A DNA stretch of 22,503 nucleotides from UBA1189 sp045654565 (GTDB lineage Bacteria > Bacteroidota > Bacteroidia > Bacteroidales > Bacteroidaceae), in NCBI GenBank assembly GCA_045654565.1, contig JAZONP010000074.1, forward strand, positions 1 to 22,503. The letters run 5' to 3'. A model generated the notes under the pieces. That model ran no database searches. It was not told the origin of the DNA and saw only the letters and a list, made by a program, of their open reading frames with translations. Each line of letters starts with the position of its first letter. Position 1 is the first letter of the stretch. Made by a program: the position numbers and the translations under genes. Shown in pieces: positions 1 through 10,600 of the stretch.

Positions 1-3000
1 GCGGTGATGGTAGCAGTACCATTGCCAACAGCTGTAACGACACCGTTAGCGTCTACAGTAGCGACAGCCTCATCAGAGCTTGTCCATGTTACGGTCTTGT
101 CGAGAGCATCCTCGGGGAGAACAGTTACGTTCAGCGCGAGAGTAGCATCCTTAGCTGTCAAGGTTGCCTCAGACTTGTCGAGTTTCACCTCAGTAACGGC
201 GATAGCCACAGTCACCTCACAGGTAGCAGTAGCACCATCGGCTGTGGTTGCAGTGATGGTAGCAGTACCATTGGCAACGGCAGTAACGACACCATTCTCG
301 TCTACGGTAGCAACGGCTGCATTAGAAGTGCTCCATGTCACGGTATGGAATGTAGCATTGGCAGGATCCATAGAAGCTGTGATCTGCTCTGTAGCGCCCA
401 CTGCAGCAAGCACCACCTCAGCCTTATCAAGAACCACCTTACCCTTTACATAAACAGGAGTATAGAAGAGCTTGAAGTTATCAGCAGCTGCAAAGTTTGC
501 ACCAGGGTTATCAATGTGCACACCGATAGTCAGAGAACCACCATCCGCTACATTGACAGCAGCAGTGGTTACCTTGCTCCAACCATTGCCAAACTGGCCA
601 TTCTGTGTGTCATCTTGAGGAAGAGTCTCTTTTACCTCAACCTCACCACTCTTAGCATAGATGTAAGAGTTAGGAGAAGACGAACGGGCTACAGCGCTCA
701 AAGCATAGTTACCAGCAGGGAGTTCGGCCACTACCTGGTGAATATCAGCACTTGCCCACCAACCTATATCGAATGCAACCTTGTCGGGTGCACCATCATA
801 TGCAGTATTAGTGATGATGCGACCTTCGGCATTGGTCCAACCCTCGGCCGATGTCACCTCTGCGTTTACTACCAGACAAGTAACGTCAAATGCATAAGCA
901 TCCTTGGCCACGGCATGGCTGATATAGGTAATGTAAGCAGTGGTCAACTCCTCGATAGCCTGCTCGAGTGCCTCGGTGGTAGCGATGCTATTACCAGCAT
1001 TCTTGGCTACCTGCACAGCAGTTTCTGCTGCCTGGAGCACACCTGCATTGTGAGGAAGCGAGTTGGCCAAAGCCTCTTCAAATACCGCTGTCAGCTTGCT
1101 GTGCTCAACACCGATAGCATATGCAGCCTCTACAGCAACAATAGCAGCGTCCATCTTGGCCATCATCTCCTCGATGACAACTTTCTCTGTCACTGCATCG
1201 ATGCCCTTAGCCAACGCATCAGCGCTGTCATATACAGACTTGTAATAGGTATTGTTGATTGCCGCCCAAGCGCTGTTCAGAGAAGCCTCGTAAGCCTTAT
1301 ACTCATCCCACTTAGCCAAGAACTCCTCCTTCTGAAGCTCGAGGATTACAGACTCGGGCAGTGCGCCGAGGTAAGAGAGGGTCACATTATCAAATGCGAT
1401 CCAGTTGGCCTCAGCATTCTCACCCTTGATACCCAATGTGAGCACATTGTTAAGGACATTCACCTCTACCGTGAAGAGCTCAGGAACATTATTTGCTGTA
1501 GCAGCAGCAACCTTACTTGTGTTAGCAAAGAGGTATACACCCGTAGCAGCAGCCTTAGGATCTGCAGCATCCTGGCGAGTAGCGATGATGCTTGCGCTTA
1601 CGCTATACACGCCATTGGGGATGTTCGAAACGGTCTGCTCGGTCGACACATTGCCGAGAGCAGCGGCCCATACCCAACGCTCCTGGAACTTTCTATTGAT
1701 CACGGCATCGCCGTTCTTGAACTCATTATTATTTTGGAACTGCCAGCCATCCGTATGTGTCCAACCATTGATGTTGCCGGTCTCCATATCGGGGTTCACG
1801 AGCAGGAAGGTGTAGTCAAACACAAATCCGTCGGCGGGGATAGCATGCTGCACATACTCTCTGCGTGCAGCCTCCATAGCAGCCACCTTAGCCTCAAGGT
1901 CAGCAATTGCAGCCACAGCACTTACGTTGCTTGCTTCAGAGATGGCATCGTTAAACGCTGTATGCGCCTCCTGTGTGTTAGGTGTAGACTTCACCAAGAT
2001 CTCTCTGTAAGCCTCAACCGATACTGCGAACACACCATTGTAGTACTCATCGATAGCCTTCACCTGGGCGATCATGGCCTCCATTACAGGAATGAAAGCT
2101 TCAATTTCCTCCAATGTTGCACCCTCATCGTTCGCAATAGCTTCCGCACCATCTACCACATCGCTATATGCAGCAAATACTGCGTTCAATGTTGACAACG
2201 AGCTGCAAGTGTTAACCAAGTCGTCCAACTGATCTTTTACTACATAGAACGCCTGCTTGTTAAAATCAGACAAAGAGAGATCACCATAGTAGGTCAAACG
2301 GAAGTTATCGAAGATTACCCAATCGTTACCAATTGCCTCATTGTGATTAACACCAATAACAGCCTGTCCGTCATCACCTACAGAGAAATATAGTTCATGC
2401 TCATAATAGCCATTGCTGAAGAACTGCGAAGCATCACCCATGCTATTCGGAGCTTTGCCATAGCTACCATAGTCGGCACCAACATTCAACTTGCCAGCCT
2501 CATCCATTACGCTCATGAGTGTCACGCTCTGGTCGTTGGCAATAAACTTAACATCGTAAACCTCCGTACCAGCAGCGCGAGCAGCAGCAGCTTCGGCAAC
2601 GCCACCCATACGGTAGAAACCCTGCGCCTGCAACTTATAGGTACCAGAAGGAAGATTTGCCAATTCCTGAGACACAGTAAATACTCCAGCATTCCACTTT
2701 TCTGCGCAGTGATTTGCATTGTCACCACCCACTGCAGGGCCACCTGACCAAGCCGAATTAGCATTATCACCACGACCGAAGTTTGCACCGGTGATAAGCG
2801 GTGTCACTCCATAAGGACTGCTTACAGTAGCGGCAGTCATATCAGACAAGATTGACTCTTTGGTAAGGAGTTGCCAGTAGCAACCATCAGTAACTTCTGC
2901 TACAGTCTTAACCACACTATTATCGATGTAAGCGAGATATGCACCATCCTTTGTAATGGTGTAAATACCATCACCGACCTGTGTGAAGACAAAATCCTTC

Positions 3001-4298
3001 TTACCCTGATCCACATAGAGATCCGCCCCCAAGTAGTTATTGTAAGTAGATCTCAAACCATAGGTATCACCACTTCCCTCTGCAGTGAAGGCAACAGCAT
3101 CTTCACCAAATGAAGCCTGTGTACCCCAACTATTCGCACCCTTCATGAATGCTTTAGCCTTTGCATTGTAAAGATAATAGGTGTTGCCATTCTCAATAAT
3201 GTTACCTACCCAAGGAGACTCCACTGTAACCTTTACGGGGCAATCGTAGAACTTGTTGTATGTACCACCATGATCACCCCAAGTACCTACGTACTGCTCA
3301 TTTGCAGTAGTCGTACTATTCATTGAAAGGAACTTACCTGTAGAGAGCTTAAACTTGTTATTTGCTTCGAGAGTAAAAGCAGAGCCCTCATCAGCCAAGA
3401 CTACAGCACCTTGATTGTGACTATTGGCGTCAGATGTACTGTAGATATACTTTCCTGTACCTATATTCTTAATAGTAAAGGTAAAGCTACCGTCATTGAA
3501 TGCAGGATAAATAGCCCAATGATAGTTCTCCGAGTCAGCCTCAACACTCTTCTGACCTGTAATATTTGTGCCTACTGCACGCCACAAAAACTTGTTTGCA
3601 TCATTCTTGAACGAAGAAATCATAACCCCCTTGGTAGTATTCGCATCAGACACACGGAAGGGGAATACGATGCTTGCCGTATATGTTGTACCATTCCAAG
3701 CCACATTGCTAAATGTACAACCTACCGCACCAGACAAAGTCGGTTCACTTGTTCCAGCGACACCGACGTAAGAGCCGGTATACTTATTACCAAGTTCATC
3801 GGTAAGGGTATAGCTAAGTTTTTCAATTCCTTCAGCCTCGGCAAATACCCAAGTCGTGCCATGCCAGTCATTAGCACTGGGGGCCCATGTACCCACACCA
3901 GCGCCTGCATTGCTAGCATCAAGACAAGATCTGTTTGAGATGGGATTTGTCTTCGAAATGGACACGCCCTCAGCATTGACACCATTTGCCAACACATACC
4001 ACACTCCAGGAGCATCACCGACCGTCATATTTGCAGTCAGGTAACGACCATTCGAATTGCAGAAGTAAACGCCGCCATTGTCGTTAGCTTTGGTAAAATA
4101 CCAATAACTACCTCCTGCGACATCCACGTGCTGCAGCTCACCGCCCACATCAGTCAACACGCCGCCGCGATTGTAGCTGGCAATCGTGTAGAATTTTGGA
4201 GCTTCAGCTGTAGACGTTTCGGGGAACGTCTGCGCCTTCACCGCTACCCCAGCAAAAAGGGACAACGCGGTCAAAAGAAAAGTAAATGTTCTTTTCAT
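1..4298 (-). CDS. large secreted multidomain protein with beta-trefoil-like, galactose-binding-like and tandem Big_2 domains (C-terminus outside window)
   Basis: This frame stays open from the ATG at 4298 to the window edge, at least 1432 codons, so the C-terminus is missing. Residues 1-22 form a signal peptide (FLLTALSLFAGVAVKA, then Q23), so the product is exported. Residues about 30-150, 225-365 and 370-480 have the W/Y-rich, GKYI/GKFL-type pattern of beta-trefoil-like ligand-binding modules. Three jelly-roll, galactose-binding-like modules follow (about 510-670, 828-978, 1135-1280). Each has a LPSGTYKL-type strand and ends in an FDNFRLTYYG-like strand. Alanine-rich helical segments separate them. 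Two Big_2 immunoglobulin-like repeats (about 1283-1363 and 1365 onward) contain WTSSDEAVATVD-type motifs. No catalytic domain is visible in the part seen. A surface glycan- or protein-binding role, or an enzyme with its catalytic part elsewhere, is inference. The promoter lies at 4412-4442 on the same strand. Confidence 0.88.
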   Translation of the reverse strand, partial: MKRTFTFLLTALSLFAGVAVKAQTFPETSTAEAPKFYTIASYNRGGVLTDVGGELQHVDVAGGSYWYFTKANDNGGVYFCNSNGRYLTANMTVGDAPGVWYVLANGVNAEGVSISKTNPISNRSCLDASNAGAGVGTWAPSANDWHGTTWVFAEAEGIEKLSYTLTDELGNKYTGSYVGVAGTSEPTLSGAVGCTFSNVAWNGTTYTASIVFPFRVSDANTTKGVMISSFKNDANKFLWRAVGTNITGQKSVEADSENYHWAIYPAFNDGSFTFTIKNIGTGKYIYSTSDANSHNQGAVVLADEGSAFTLEANNKFKLSTGKFLSMNSTTTANEQYVGTWGDHGGTYNKFYDCPVKVTVESPWVGNIIENGNTYYLYNAKAKAFMKGANSWGTQASFGEDAVAFTAEGSGDTYGLRSTYNNYLGADLYVDQGKKDFVFTQVGDGIYTITKDGAYLAYIDNSVVKTVAEVTDGCYWQLLTKESILSDMTAATVSSPYGVTPLITGANFGRGDNANSAWSGGPAVGGDNANHCAEKWNAGVFTVSQELANLPSGTYKLQAQGFYRMGGVAEAAAARAAGTEVYDVKFIANDQSVTLMSVMDEAGKLNVGADYGSYGKAPNSMGDASQFFSNGYYEHELYFSVGDDGQAVIGVNHNEAIGNDWVIFDNFRLTYYGDLSLSDFNKQAFYVVKDQLDDLVNTCSSLSTLNAVFAAYSDVVDGAEAIANDEGATLEEIEAFIPVMEAMIAQVKAIDEYYNGVFAVSVEAYREILVKSTPNTQEAHTAFNDAISEASNVSAVAAIADLEAKVAAMEAARREYVQHAIPADGFVFDYTFLLVNPDMETGNINGWTHTDGWQFQNNNEFKNGDAVINRKFQERWVWAAALGNVSTEQTVSNIPNGVYSVSASIIATRQDAADPKAAATGVYLFANTSKVAAATANNVPELFTVEVNVLNNVLTLGIKGENAEANWIAFDNVTLSYLGALPESVILELQKEEFLAKWDEYKAYEASLNSAWAAINNTYYKSVYDSADALAKGIDAVTEKVVIEEMMAKMDAAIVAVEAAYAIGVEHSKLTAVFEEALANSLPHNAGVLQAAETAVQVAKNAGNSIATTEALEQAIEELTTAYITYISHAVAKDAYAFDVTCLVVNAEVTSAEGWTNAEGRIITNTAYDGAPDKVAFDIGWWASADIHQVVAELPAGNYALSAVARSSSPNSYIYAKSGEVEVKETLPQDDTQNGQFGNGWSKVTTAAVNVADGGSLTIGVHIDNPGANFAAADNFKLFYTPVYVKGKVVLDKAEVVLAAVGATEQITASMDPANATFHTVTWSTSNAAVATVDENGVVTAVANGTATITATTADGATATCEVTVAIAVTEVKLDKSEATLTAKDATLALNVTVLPEDALDKTVTWTSSDEAVATVDANGVVTAVGNGTATIT
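3..450 (-). repeat. tandem 249-bp coding repeat (Big_2 domains)
   Basis: The block beginning gtgatggtagcagtaccatt at position 4 recurs at 253, an offset of 249 bp or 83 codons. The two copies encode successive Big_2 repeats and remain alike at nucleotide level, suggesting fairly recent duplication or gene conversion. More copies may lie beyond the left edge of the window. Confidence 0.85.
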
Positions 4299-4411
4299 AA
4301 GCTTTTGTTTTAGTTAATAATGTTTTACTTGATAATTGATTTATAATTAGGTTTTTCACTTTTTCAGACGGTCTATGAACTGCAATACAATCCGAGACGC
4401 ACAAAATCAAG

Positions 4412-4442
4412 CAAAGCTACTCTTTTTTAAGTTATTGAACAA
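4412..4442 (-). promoter_or_regulatory. promoter of the large secreted-protein gene
   Basis: Read on the minus strand, TTG (4442-4440) is followed after 20 nt by TAGCTTTG (4419-4412). This is a perfect match to the Bacteroidetes -7 box TAnnTTTG at the usual spacing. Transcription would start near 4405, leaving a 5' UTR of roughly 105 nt before the ATG at 4298. Confidence 0.7.
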
Positions 4443-4783
4443 CTTTTAACACCTTGAATGTTTGATTATATGTTGAAGAACATGTTTTTCTCCTCCACCC
4501 AGCAATTCCGCCCATCGAATGAGACATAAAGCCTCATCCTTTTCTATCTGCCAGTGCCAGCCAAGAGAGCGTAAACAGATAACATCCTGCCACTTAACGG
4601 AAGGCACTATGTACGATAATCCGCTGCAGCATTATCTTCCCATCGGACACACTTCGCGGAGAGAAAAGCAAGCGAAGATACAAACAGGACGGCCCCAGCC
4701 CCTACGAGTCTGTGGTCTGTTGTCCGTTGTCAAATAAGAACGAAGACTTGGTAAGGCCATATTGACCGCATAGTAACTTTTTT
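4443..4783. other. intergenic region with degenerate GTCTGTGG-type repeat
   Basis: This stretch between the two divergent promoters holds no convincing gene. At 4708-4734 it contains degenerate iterations related to GTCTGTGGTCTGTTGTC, the kind of low-complexity spacer DNA common in Bacteroidales genomes. On the minus strand TATCTTCG (4680-4673) resembles a -7 box, but I see no -33 element at the right distance, so a second transcript there is only a possibility. Confidence 0.5.
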
Positions 4784-4815
4784 TTTGGCGGTTTGCGTTT
4801 TTTTCTATAAATTCG
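4784..4815 (+). promoter_or_regulatory. parC promoter
   Basis: TTTG (4784-4787) is followed after 20 nt by TAAATTCG (4808-4815), one mismatch from the Bacteroidetes -7 consensus TAnnTTTG. A T9 run ends in the -33 box and a T7 run (4798-4804) lies inside the spacer. The start point would be near 4820, leaving a very short 5' UTR before the ATG at 4833. A perfect 12-bp palindrome (4821-4832) abuts the start codon. Confidence 0.55.
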
Positions 4816-4832
4816 CGCCAAATGTATACATT

Positions 4833-7511
4833 ATGAGCAGTATTGACGAAGAATACGAAAACGAAAGCATGGACGTGGACTCGAATGGTGTGAACGCCGA
4901 CAGTAGCGAGGAACATGCCCACTACCAGCCCAAAAAGGAGGACGGCGATGACGACACGGTGAAGTACCAGCTCTCGGGCATGTACCAAAACTGGTTCTTG
5001 GACTATGCATCGTATGTAATCCTTGAGCGCGCTGTGCCACACATCAACGACGGCTTCAAACCGGTGCAACGACGCATCCTACACTCGATGAAGGAAAAGC
5101 ACGACGGCCGCTACAACAAGGTGGCGAACCTCGTGGGACACACCATGCAGTACCACCCTCACGGCGACGCATCCATAGGCGATGCCTTGGTACAGCTAGG
5201 ACAGAAGGATCTGCTCATCGACTGCCAGGGTAACTGGGGTAACATCCTTACGGGTGATGGCGCTGCCGCACCGCGTTACATCGAAGCACGACTGTCTAAG
5301 TTTGCCCTCGACGTGGTATTCAACCCCAAGACAACGGAATGGAAGCTCTCCTACGACGGCCGCAACAAGGAGCCTATCACCTTGCCGGTGAAGTTCCCCC
5401 TACTTTTGGCACAAGGTGTGGAGGGTATTGCCGTAGGTCTTTCGTCAAAAATCCTGCCTCATAACTTCAACGAATTGTGCGATGCCGCCATCAGCTACCT
5501 CAAGGGAGAGGACTTCGTGCTCTACCCCGACTTCCAGACGGGAGGCTTCGTCGACGTGGCCCGCTACAACGACGGTGAGCGTGGCGGTGCGGTGCGAGTA
5601 CGTGCCCGCATCAACAAGGTGGACAACAAGACCCTGGCCATCACGGAGATACCCTATAGCAAGACCACCACGACGCTGATCGAATCGATACTGAAGGCTG
5701 CCGAGAAGGGCAAAATCAAGATACGCAAGGTGGATGACAACACGGCAGCCGAGGTGGAGATCCTCGTGCATCTGGCCCCGGGCGTATCGTCGGACAAGAC
5801 CATCGACGCGCTCTATGCCTTCACGGACTGCGAGATCAGCATCTCGCCCAACTGCTGCGTCATCGACGACAACAAGCCCCACTTCATCGGGGTGAGCCAG
5901 GTGCTGCGCAAGTCGGTAGACAACACACAAGCTCTCCTACGCCAAGAACTGGAGATACGCAAGAACGAGCTCCTCGAGCAACTGCACTTCGCCTCACTGG
6001 AGAAGATCTTCATCGAGGAGCGCATCTATAAGGACAAGAAGTTTGAGCAAGCGCCCACGATGGATGCTGCCTGCGAGCACATCGACGAGCGACTGACCCC
6101 CTACTACCCCACCTTCATCCGTGAGGTAACGAAAGAGGACATCCTCAAGTTGATGGAGATCAAGATGGCCCGCATCCTAAAGTTCAATAAGGACAAGGCC
6201 GACGAGCTCATGGCTCGCATCCGTGCCGAGGTGGAGGAGATAGACCAAAAACTGGCCAATATGGTGGGTGTGACCATCGACTGGTTCACCATGCTCAAGA
6301 CAAAGTATGGCGCCGAGCATCCCCGCAAGACAGAGCTGCGCAACTTCGAGAACATCGAGGCTGCCAAGGTCATCGAGGCCAACGAGAAGCTCTACATCAA
6401 CCGCGACGAGGGCTTCATCGGCACCTCGCTGAAGAAGGACGAGTTTGTCACCAACTGCTCATCGATCGACGATGTCATCCTCTTCTATAAGGATGGCCGC
6501 TACAAGATCGTGCGCGTGGCCGAGAAGATGTTTGTGGGCACAGGAGTCATCCACGTAGACATCTATAAGAAAAACGACAAGCGCACCATCTACAACGTGG
6601 TGTACCGCGACGGACGTGGCGGGCCACACTATATCAAGCGCTTTGCCGTGACAGGCACCAACCGCGACCGCGAATACAACCTCACCCAAGGCAAGCCCGG
6701 CTCACGCGTGGCCTACTTCACCGCCAACCCCAATGGTGAGGCCGAGATCATCAAGGTGCAACTCAAGCCCGTGCCCAACTTGCGCAAGACGGTCATCGAG
6801 AAGGACTTCAGCGAGATCGGTATCAAGGGACGTGCCTCGATGGGCAACCTGCTCACGCGACTCGAGGTGCAGCGCATCGGGCTCAAGGCTCATGGAGCCT
6901 CTACGCTCGGCGGACGCAAGGTATGGTTTGACCGCGACGTGCTGCGTCTCGACTTTGACGGACATGGAGACTACCTGGGCGAGTTCCACAGCGACGACCG
7001 CATCCTGGTGGTGCTGAAGAACGGTGAATTCTACATCACCGACTTCGATGCCAACAACCACTATGAACCGGACATTCTCTACATCGAGAAGTACAACCCC
7101 GACAAAGTGTGGACAGCCATCGTGAAGAATGCTTCGCAGAAGGGATTCTACTATATCAAGCGTTTCCTTATGGAGGCCACGGCCAAGAAGAACAGCTTCG
7201 TGGACGAGCACAAGGACAGCAGCATGACACTGCTCACCTGCGAGACCTATCCGCTCATCCAGGTCAACTTTGGCGGTGGCGACAGCTTCCGCGAACCCTT
7301 GGTCATCGACGCCGAGGAATTTGCCCTCATCAAGGGATTCAAGGCCATCGGCAAACGCGTGACGACCTTCGAAGTGGCCAGCTTCGTAGAGTTGGAGCCG
7401 ACCCGCAAGCCCGAGCCTATCGAAGAGGTGCAACCCGAAGAGGCTGAGGCTAGTGAAGATCCAGCCGAGGAGCCTACAACCGAGCAGTTAAACCTGTTCG
7501 AGGAGGAGTGA
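4833..7511 (+). CDS. parC: DNA topoisomerase IV subunit A (ParC)
   Basis: This is the breakage-reunion subunit of a type IIA topoisomerase; with ParE it decatenates daughter chromosomes. I chose the ATG at 4833 (MSSIDEEYENE), giving 892 residues, because it follows the promoter; an in-frame upstream ATG at 4785 would lie before the predicted transcription start. Visible motifs are QRRILHSM in the winged-helix region, HPHGDASIGD (H110-D117) and AAAPRY with the DNA-attacking tyrosine Y149. A beta-pinwheel C-terminal domain follows. A GyrA box (QRRGGKG type) is absent, which favours ParC over GyrA; a degenerate IKGRASMGN stands in the equivalent region. Alanine A113 occupies the position of the quinolone-contact serine (E. 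coli GyrA S83). The acidic C-terminal tail ends NLFEEE. parE is not adjacent. The gene ends at a strong terminator facing the convergent GH31 gene. Confidence 0.93.
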   Translation: MSSIDEEYENESMDVDSNGVNADSSEEHAHYQPKKEDGDDDTVKYQLSGMYQNWFLDYASYVILERAVPHINDGFKPVQRRILHSMKEKHDGRYNKVANLVGHTMQYHPHGDASIGDALVQLGQKDLLIDCQGNWGNILTGDGAAAPRYIEARLSKFALDVVFNPKTTEWKLSYDGRNKEPITLPVKFPLLLAQGVEGIAVGLSSKILPHNFNELCDAAISYLKGEDFVLYPDFQTGGFVDVARYNDGERGGAVRVRARINKVDNKTLAITEIPYSKTTTTLIESILKAAEKGKIKIRKVDDNTAAEVEILVHLAPGVSSDKTIDALYAFTDCEISISPNCCVIDDNKPHFIGVSQVLRKSVDNTQALLRQELEIRKNELLEQLHFASLEKIFIEERIYKDKKFEQAPTMDAACEHIDERLTPYYPTFIREVTKEDILKLMEIKMARILKFNKDKADELMARIRAEVEEIDQKLANMVGVTIDWFTMLKTKYGAEHPRKTELRNFENIEAAKVIEANEKLYINRDEGFIGTSLKKDEFVTNCSSIDDVILFYKDGRYKIVRVAEKMFVGTGVIHVDIYKKNDKRTIYNVVYRDGRGGPHYIKRFAVTGTNRDREYNLTQGKPGSRVAYFTANPNGEAEIIKVQLKPVPNLRKTVIEKDFSEIGIKGRASMGNLLTRLEVQRIGLKAHGASTLGGRKVWFDRDVLRLDFDGHGDYLGEFHSDDRILVVLKNGEFYITDFDANNHYEPDILYIEKYNPDKVWTAIVKNASQKGFYYIKRFLMEATAKKNSFVDEHKDSSMTLLTCETYPLIQVNFGGGDSFREPLVIDAEEFALIKGFKAIGKRVTTFEVASFVELEPTRKPEPIEEVQPEEAEASEDPAEEPTTEQLNLFEEE

Positions 7512-7544
7512 TGGCGAAGACGATAACGAAGACAAGATGAGTAG

Positions 7545-7571
7545 GGGCGAACCGATGTGTTCGCCCTTTTT
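7545..7571 (+). terminator. Rho-independent terminator of parC
   Basis: GGGCGAAC (7545-7552) and GTTCGCCC (7559-7566) form a perfect 8-bp stem with a 6-nt loop, followed by TTTTT (7567-7571). It begins 33 bp after the parC stop codon. Confidence 0.85.
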
Positions 7572-7581
7572 CTCACCCCAC

Positions 7582-7609
7582 AAAAACAGGGCACCCACAT
7601 GGGATGCCC
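7582..7609 (-). terminator. Rho-independent terminator of the GH31 gene
   Basis: On the minus strand, GGGCATCCC and GGGTGCCC pair as an 8-bp stem with one bulged T and an ATGT loop, followed after two bases by TTTTT. It lies about 65 bp downstream of the GH31 stop codon and back-to-back with the parC terminator. Confidence 0.75.
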
Positions 7610-7673
7610 CTAAGAAGATAGGTCTTTAAATTTACGCTCTTTTGCTCTTATGCCAGAAAGGGAATCCCTAAAA

Positions 7674-10600
7674 TCAAGGGCAAACAACCTTATTAGCCCT
7701 TTGCGTGCCGTCACTCATATACTCGCGCACAACATTGACGCCCTCTTGACACTGCAAGATGCGCTGACCACTCACACTGAAGATTTCGGAACGCACCACA
7801 CTTGCCGCAACAGTCTCTGTAGACACTGACGTAGGGCCAGAAGGATCTTCGGCCATGGCATACAGGCGAAAATTATCAATCTTGAACCACGTCTGCCTGG
7901 GTGCTCCGTCTGTAGCTACCCCTATAGTCAAAGGGGCGCCGTCTCTCTCCTGAGTAAAACCGAGAGAGAGTGTCTGCATGGGATAGTTGTCTCCCGTACC
8001 ACAAGTAACGAACTGCTCACGCATGAGTGCAGTGTGGTCATTGGCAAACAGGCGCTGGTTGCCGAGGCGTGCCTCGGCAATACGTCCAGGTGCATGGATA
8101 TCAACGGTCAGCGTATACTTTCCACTGGGAAGGTTGCGGATGGACTGGCTGATACTGGCTGAGAGGACATTATTGTCCCAGACACCGAAGATAAAGTTAC
8201 CATCTGTAGCTGTGGGATCTTCGTTGCCACCGCCTTGGTTCACCCCCCACCACGTAGTATTACTATTCACGGTCCATCCACGAGGAGCCTGCTTGGTCAG
8301 CGTACGCCCATCGTCCTCGAAGCTATGATTCTGTATATAGTCAAGGGTACAGTCGGTGAGCACAGCAGGCTTCTCGGCCTTACGGTCAAGAACCACAGAG
8401 ACCTCCTCTCCAGTGTACTGGATGACAGCATCATAGTCGGCAGCGTGCAGATCGCCCGTAGCATGGTGAGCCGACACCTTGCAGATACGGAAGGTGCGCT
8501 CACGGAGCATACCCTCAAACTCACCCTTGCGCTCGCCTATGGTGAGCGTCTGTGACTGCTCGTCCCAAATGAAGGGAATCTCAGTATATCGTCCTTGCTC
8601 GTAATTGTAGTTGTCGTTCTCATCTTCGTAGAGCACAAAGCTACCGTCAGCACCGGGATATACACGTATCTCGAGGTTATCCCACGCCTTCTCGGTCGAA
8701 TACTGTACATCGGGCCCCCATGGGAGAATGCTTCCGGCCTTGATGTAGAGCGGGATGATATCGGCAGTGCCCTTCTTTACAACTGCTTGGCCACCTTGAT
8801 GGCTCTCGCCACTCCAGAAGTCTACCCACTGATGGCCAGCCGGGAGATACACCTCACGCTGGTTGGTATTATCCGTCACGATGGGGGCCACAAGGAAGGC
8901 ATCGCCAAACATATACTGATCCTTGATGTCGTAGCACTGACGGTCATGACCAAAGGCGATGGGCAGCGCTGTCATGAAGGTTGCATCGGCCCGACACACT
9001 TGCCATGCTGTGCTGTAGAGGTAGGGAAGCATACGGTAACGCATCTTCACATACTTGAGTATATGGTCGTAGTCGCCTATGCCATCCTTCTCGGAACCAA
9101 ATTGATAGATCTCGCGTGGGGTGTTCGTGCCATGGAAACGCATCATAGGGGTGAAGGTACCGAACTGTAACCAACGCATATAGAGGCGTCGCCAGTTGGC
9201 ATCGCCAACACCTCCGTATGAGCCAGTGAAGAAGCCGCCTATATCACTATTCCAATAGGGAATGCCACAAGCTGAGAAGTTGAGTGCAGCCGGAATCTGC
9301 GCTGCCAGATTGTCCCAACTTGAGGTAACGTCGCCACTCCAGGTGTTGGCGCCATAGCGCTGCTGTCCGGCAAAGGCCGAGCGGGTAAGGATAGATACAC
9401 GCTTGCCAGAAAGACCAGTCTTACCACTTAACGCATCGGTACGGAAATGGTCATGCACACCGCCCACATGAGCCAAGGGAAAGGCATTTCGCAGTTCGCG
9501 CCAGGTGAGCCCTGTGCCTGTGACATAGTCATAATCATTCGGACTCTGCTGCTGATAGTCAGGCTCGCTAGAATCGAGCCACAGGGCATCGATATCCTTG
9601 TTCATCAGCCCGGCATAGAGATACTGCCAATACTCGTCACGTGTGGTGGCATCGTAGCAATCGTAGGGTTTTACTCCCGCGCCGAAGGGGTACGACACGG
9701 CTTCGATCATTCGTCCCTTCTGACTAAAGTGAGCGTACTGCTTGGTCTGCGGACCGAAGTTAGCCCACACGCTAATCATCAGCTTGGCATTGTCGTCGTG
9801 CACAGACTTGATCATCTGAGCATAATTGGAGAAGGAGGGATTGAGGAACTCCATGGCATTCCAATGCGCATCATCGCCCCAATACTGCCAGTCCTGCACG
9901 ATGCAGTCGAGAGGTACGCCACGCTTGCGGTACTCCTTTACCACTTGCATGGTCTCGTTAGCACTGGTGTAGCGTTCCTTGCTTTGGTAGAGGCCGAAGT
10001 TCCAGAGGGCAGGCATAGGGCTGTGTCCCGTGAGCTCACGCATGAGAGGGAGCACGTCGCTGCTCTCTTCGCCTACAAGAACGTAGTAGTCAATCTCATT
10101 ACCAGTGGACATGAAGCGCGTCTCCTCTTCCATGTCGGTGAATGTGGTCGGGGAATAGTTGTCCCAGAAAAGACCATAGTTCTTACTTGACTGGAAATAG
10201 GGGATGCATACCTTCATGTTGTCCTGCACGAGGTTGATGATCTTACCGCGTTGGTTGAGCGCACCATTCTGGATCTGCCCCATACCGAATACATATTCAT
10301 CGGCATCGAGTGTGAAGGCTTGCTGTATCTTGTAGCTACTGTTCGGGCCATCCATATAGGGCGAGAACTGATTCCCTGCTTCGCGAATAAGGACCGTGCC
10401 GTCTTTGCGGCATACCTTGATGCATCCCGTGGCAAGGTCGAGAGAGACGACGACATGAGCATTGTCCAAGGTGACCACGCCTTCTGCCTCGTCGAGACTG
10501 AAGTCGACAGCATCAGCAGCAGGCTGCACCACAGACCAACTCTTCTTGGTGATGTCGGCAGAGTAGGATTTATACACTCGTACTACGTTGTCATCGTGGA

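Noticed and set aside
345..2195. A 616-codon open frame on the plus strand
   Set aside because: It lies wholly antisense to the large secreted-protein gene, which has a signal peptide, promoter and recognisable domains. The plus-strand product shows no domain, no signal and no start context, and is a by-product of codon bias.
4519..4737. A 72-codon ORF in the divergent intergenic region
   Set aside because: It has no promoter or RBS, runs through degenerate GTCTGTGG-type repeat DNA, and its product has no recognisable features.
4785..4832. Upstream in-frame ATG extending ParC by 16 residues
   Set aside because: It would begin upstream of the predicted transcription start and adds a hydrophobic, non-conserved stretch.
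6702..7433. A 243-codon minus-strand frame inside parC
   Set aside because: It is antisense to conserved parC coding sequence and its translation lacks any recognisable family features.
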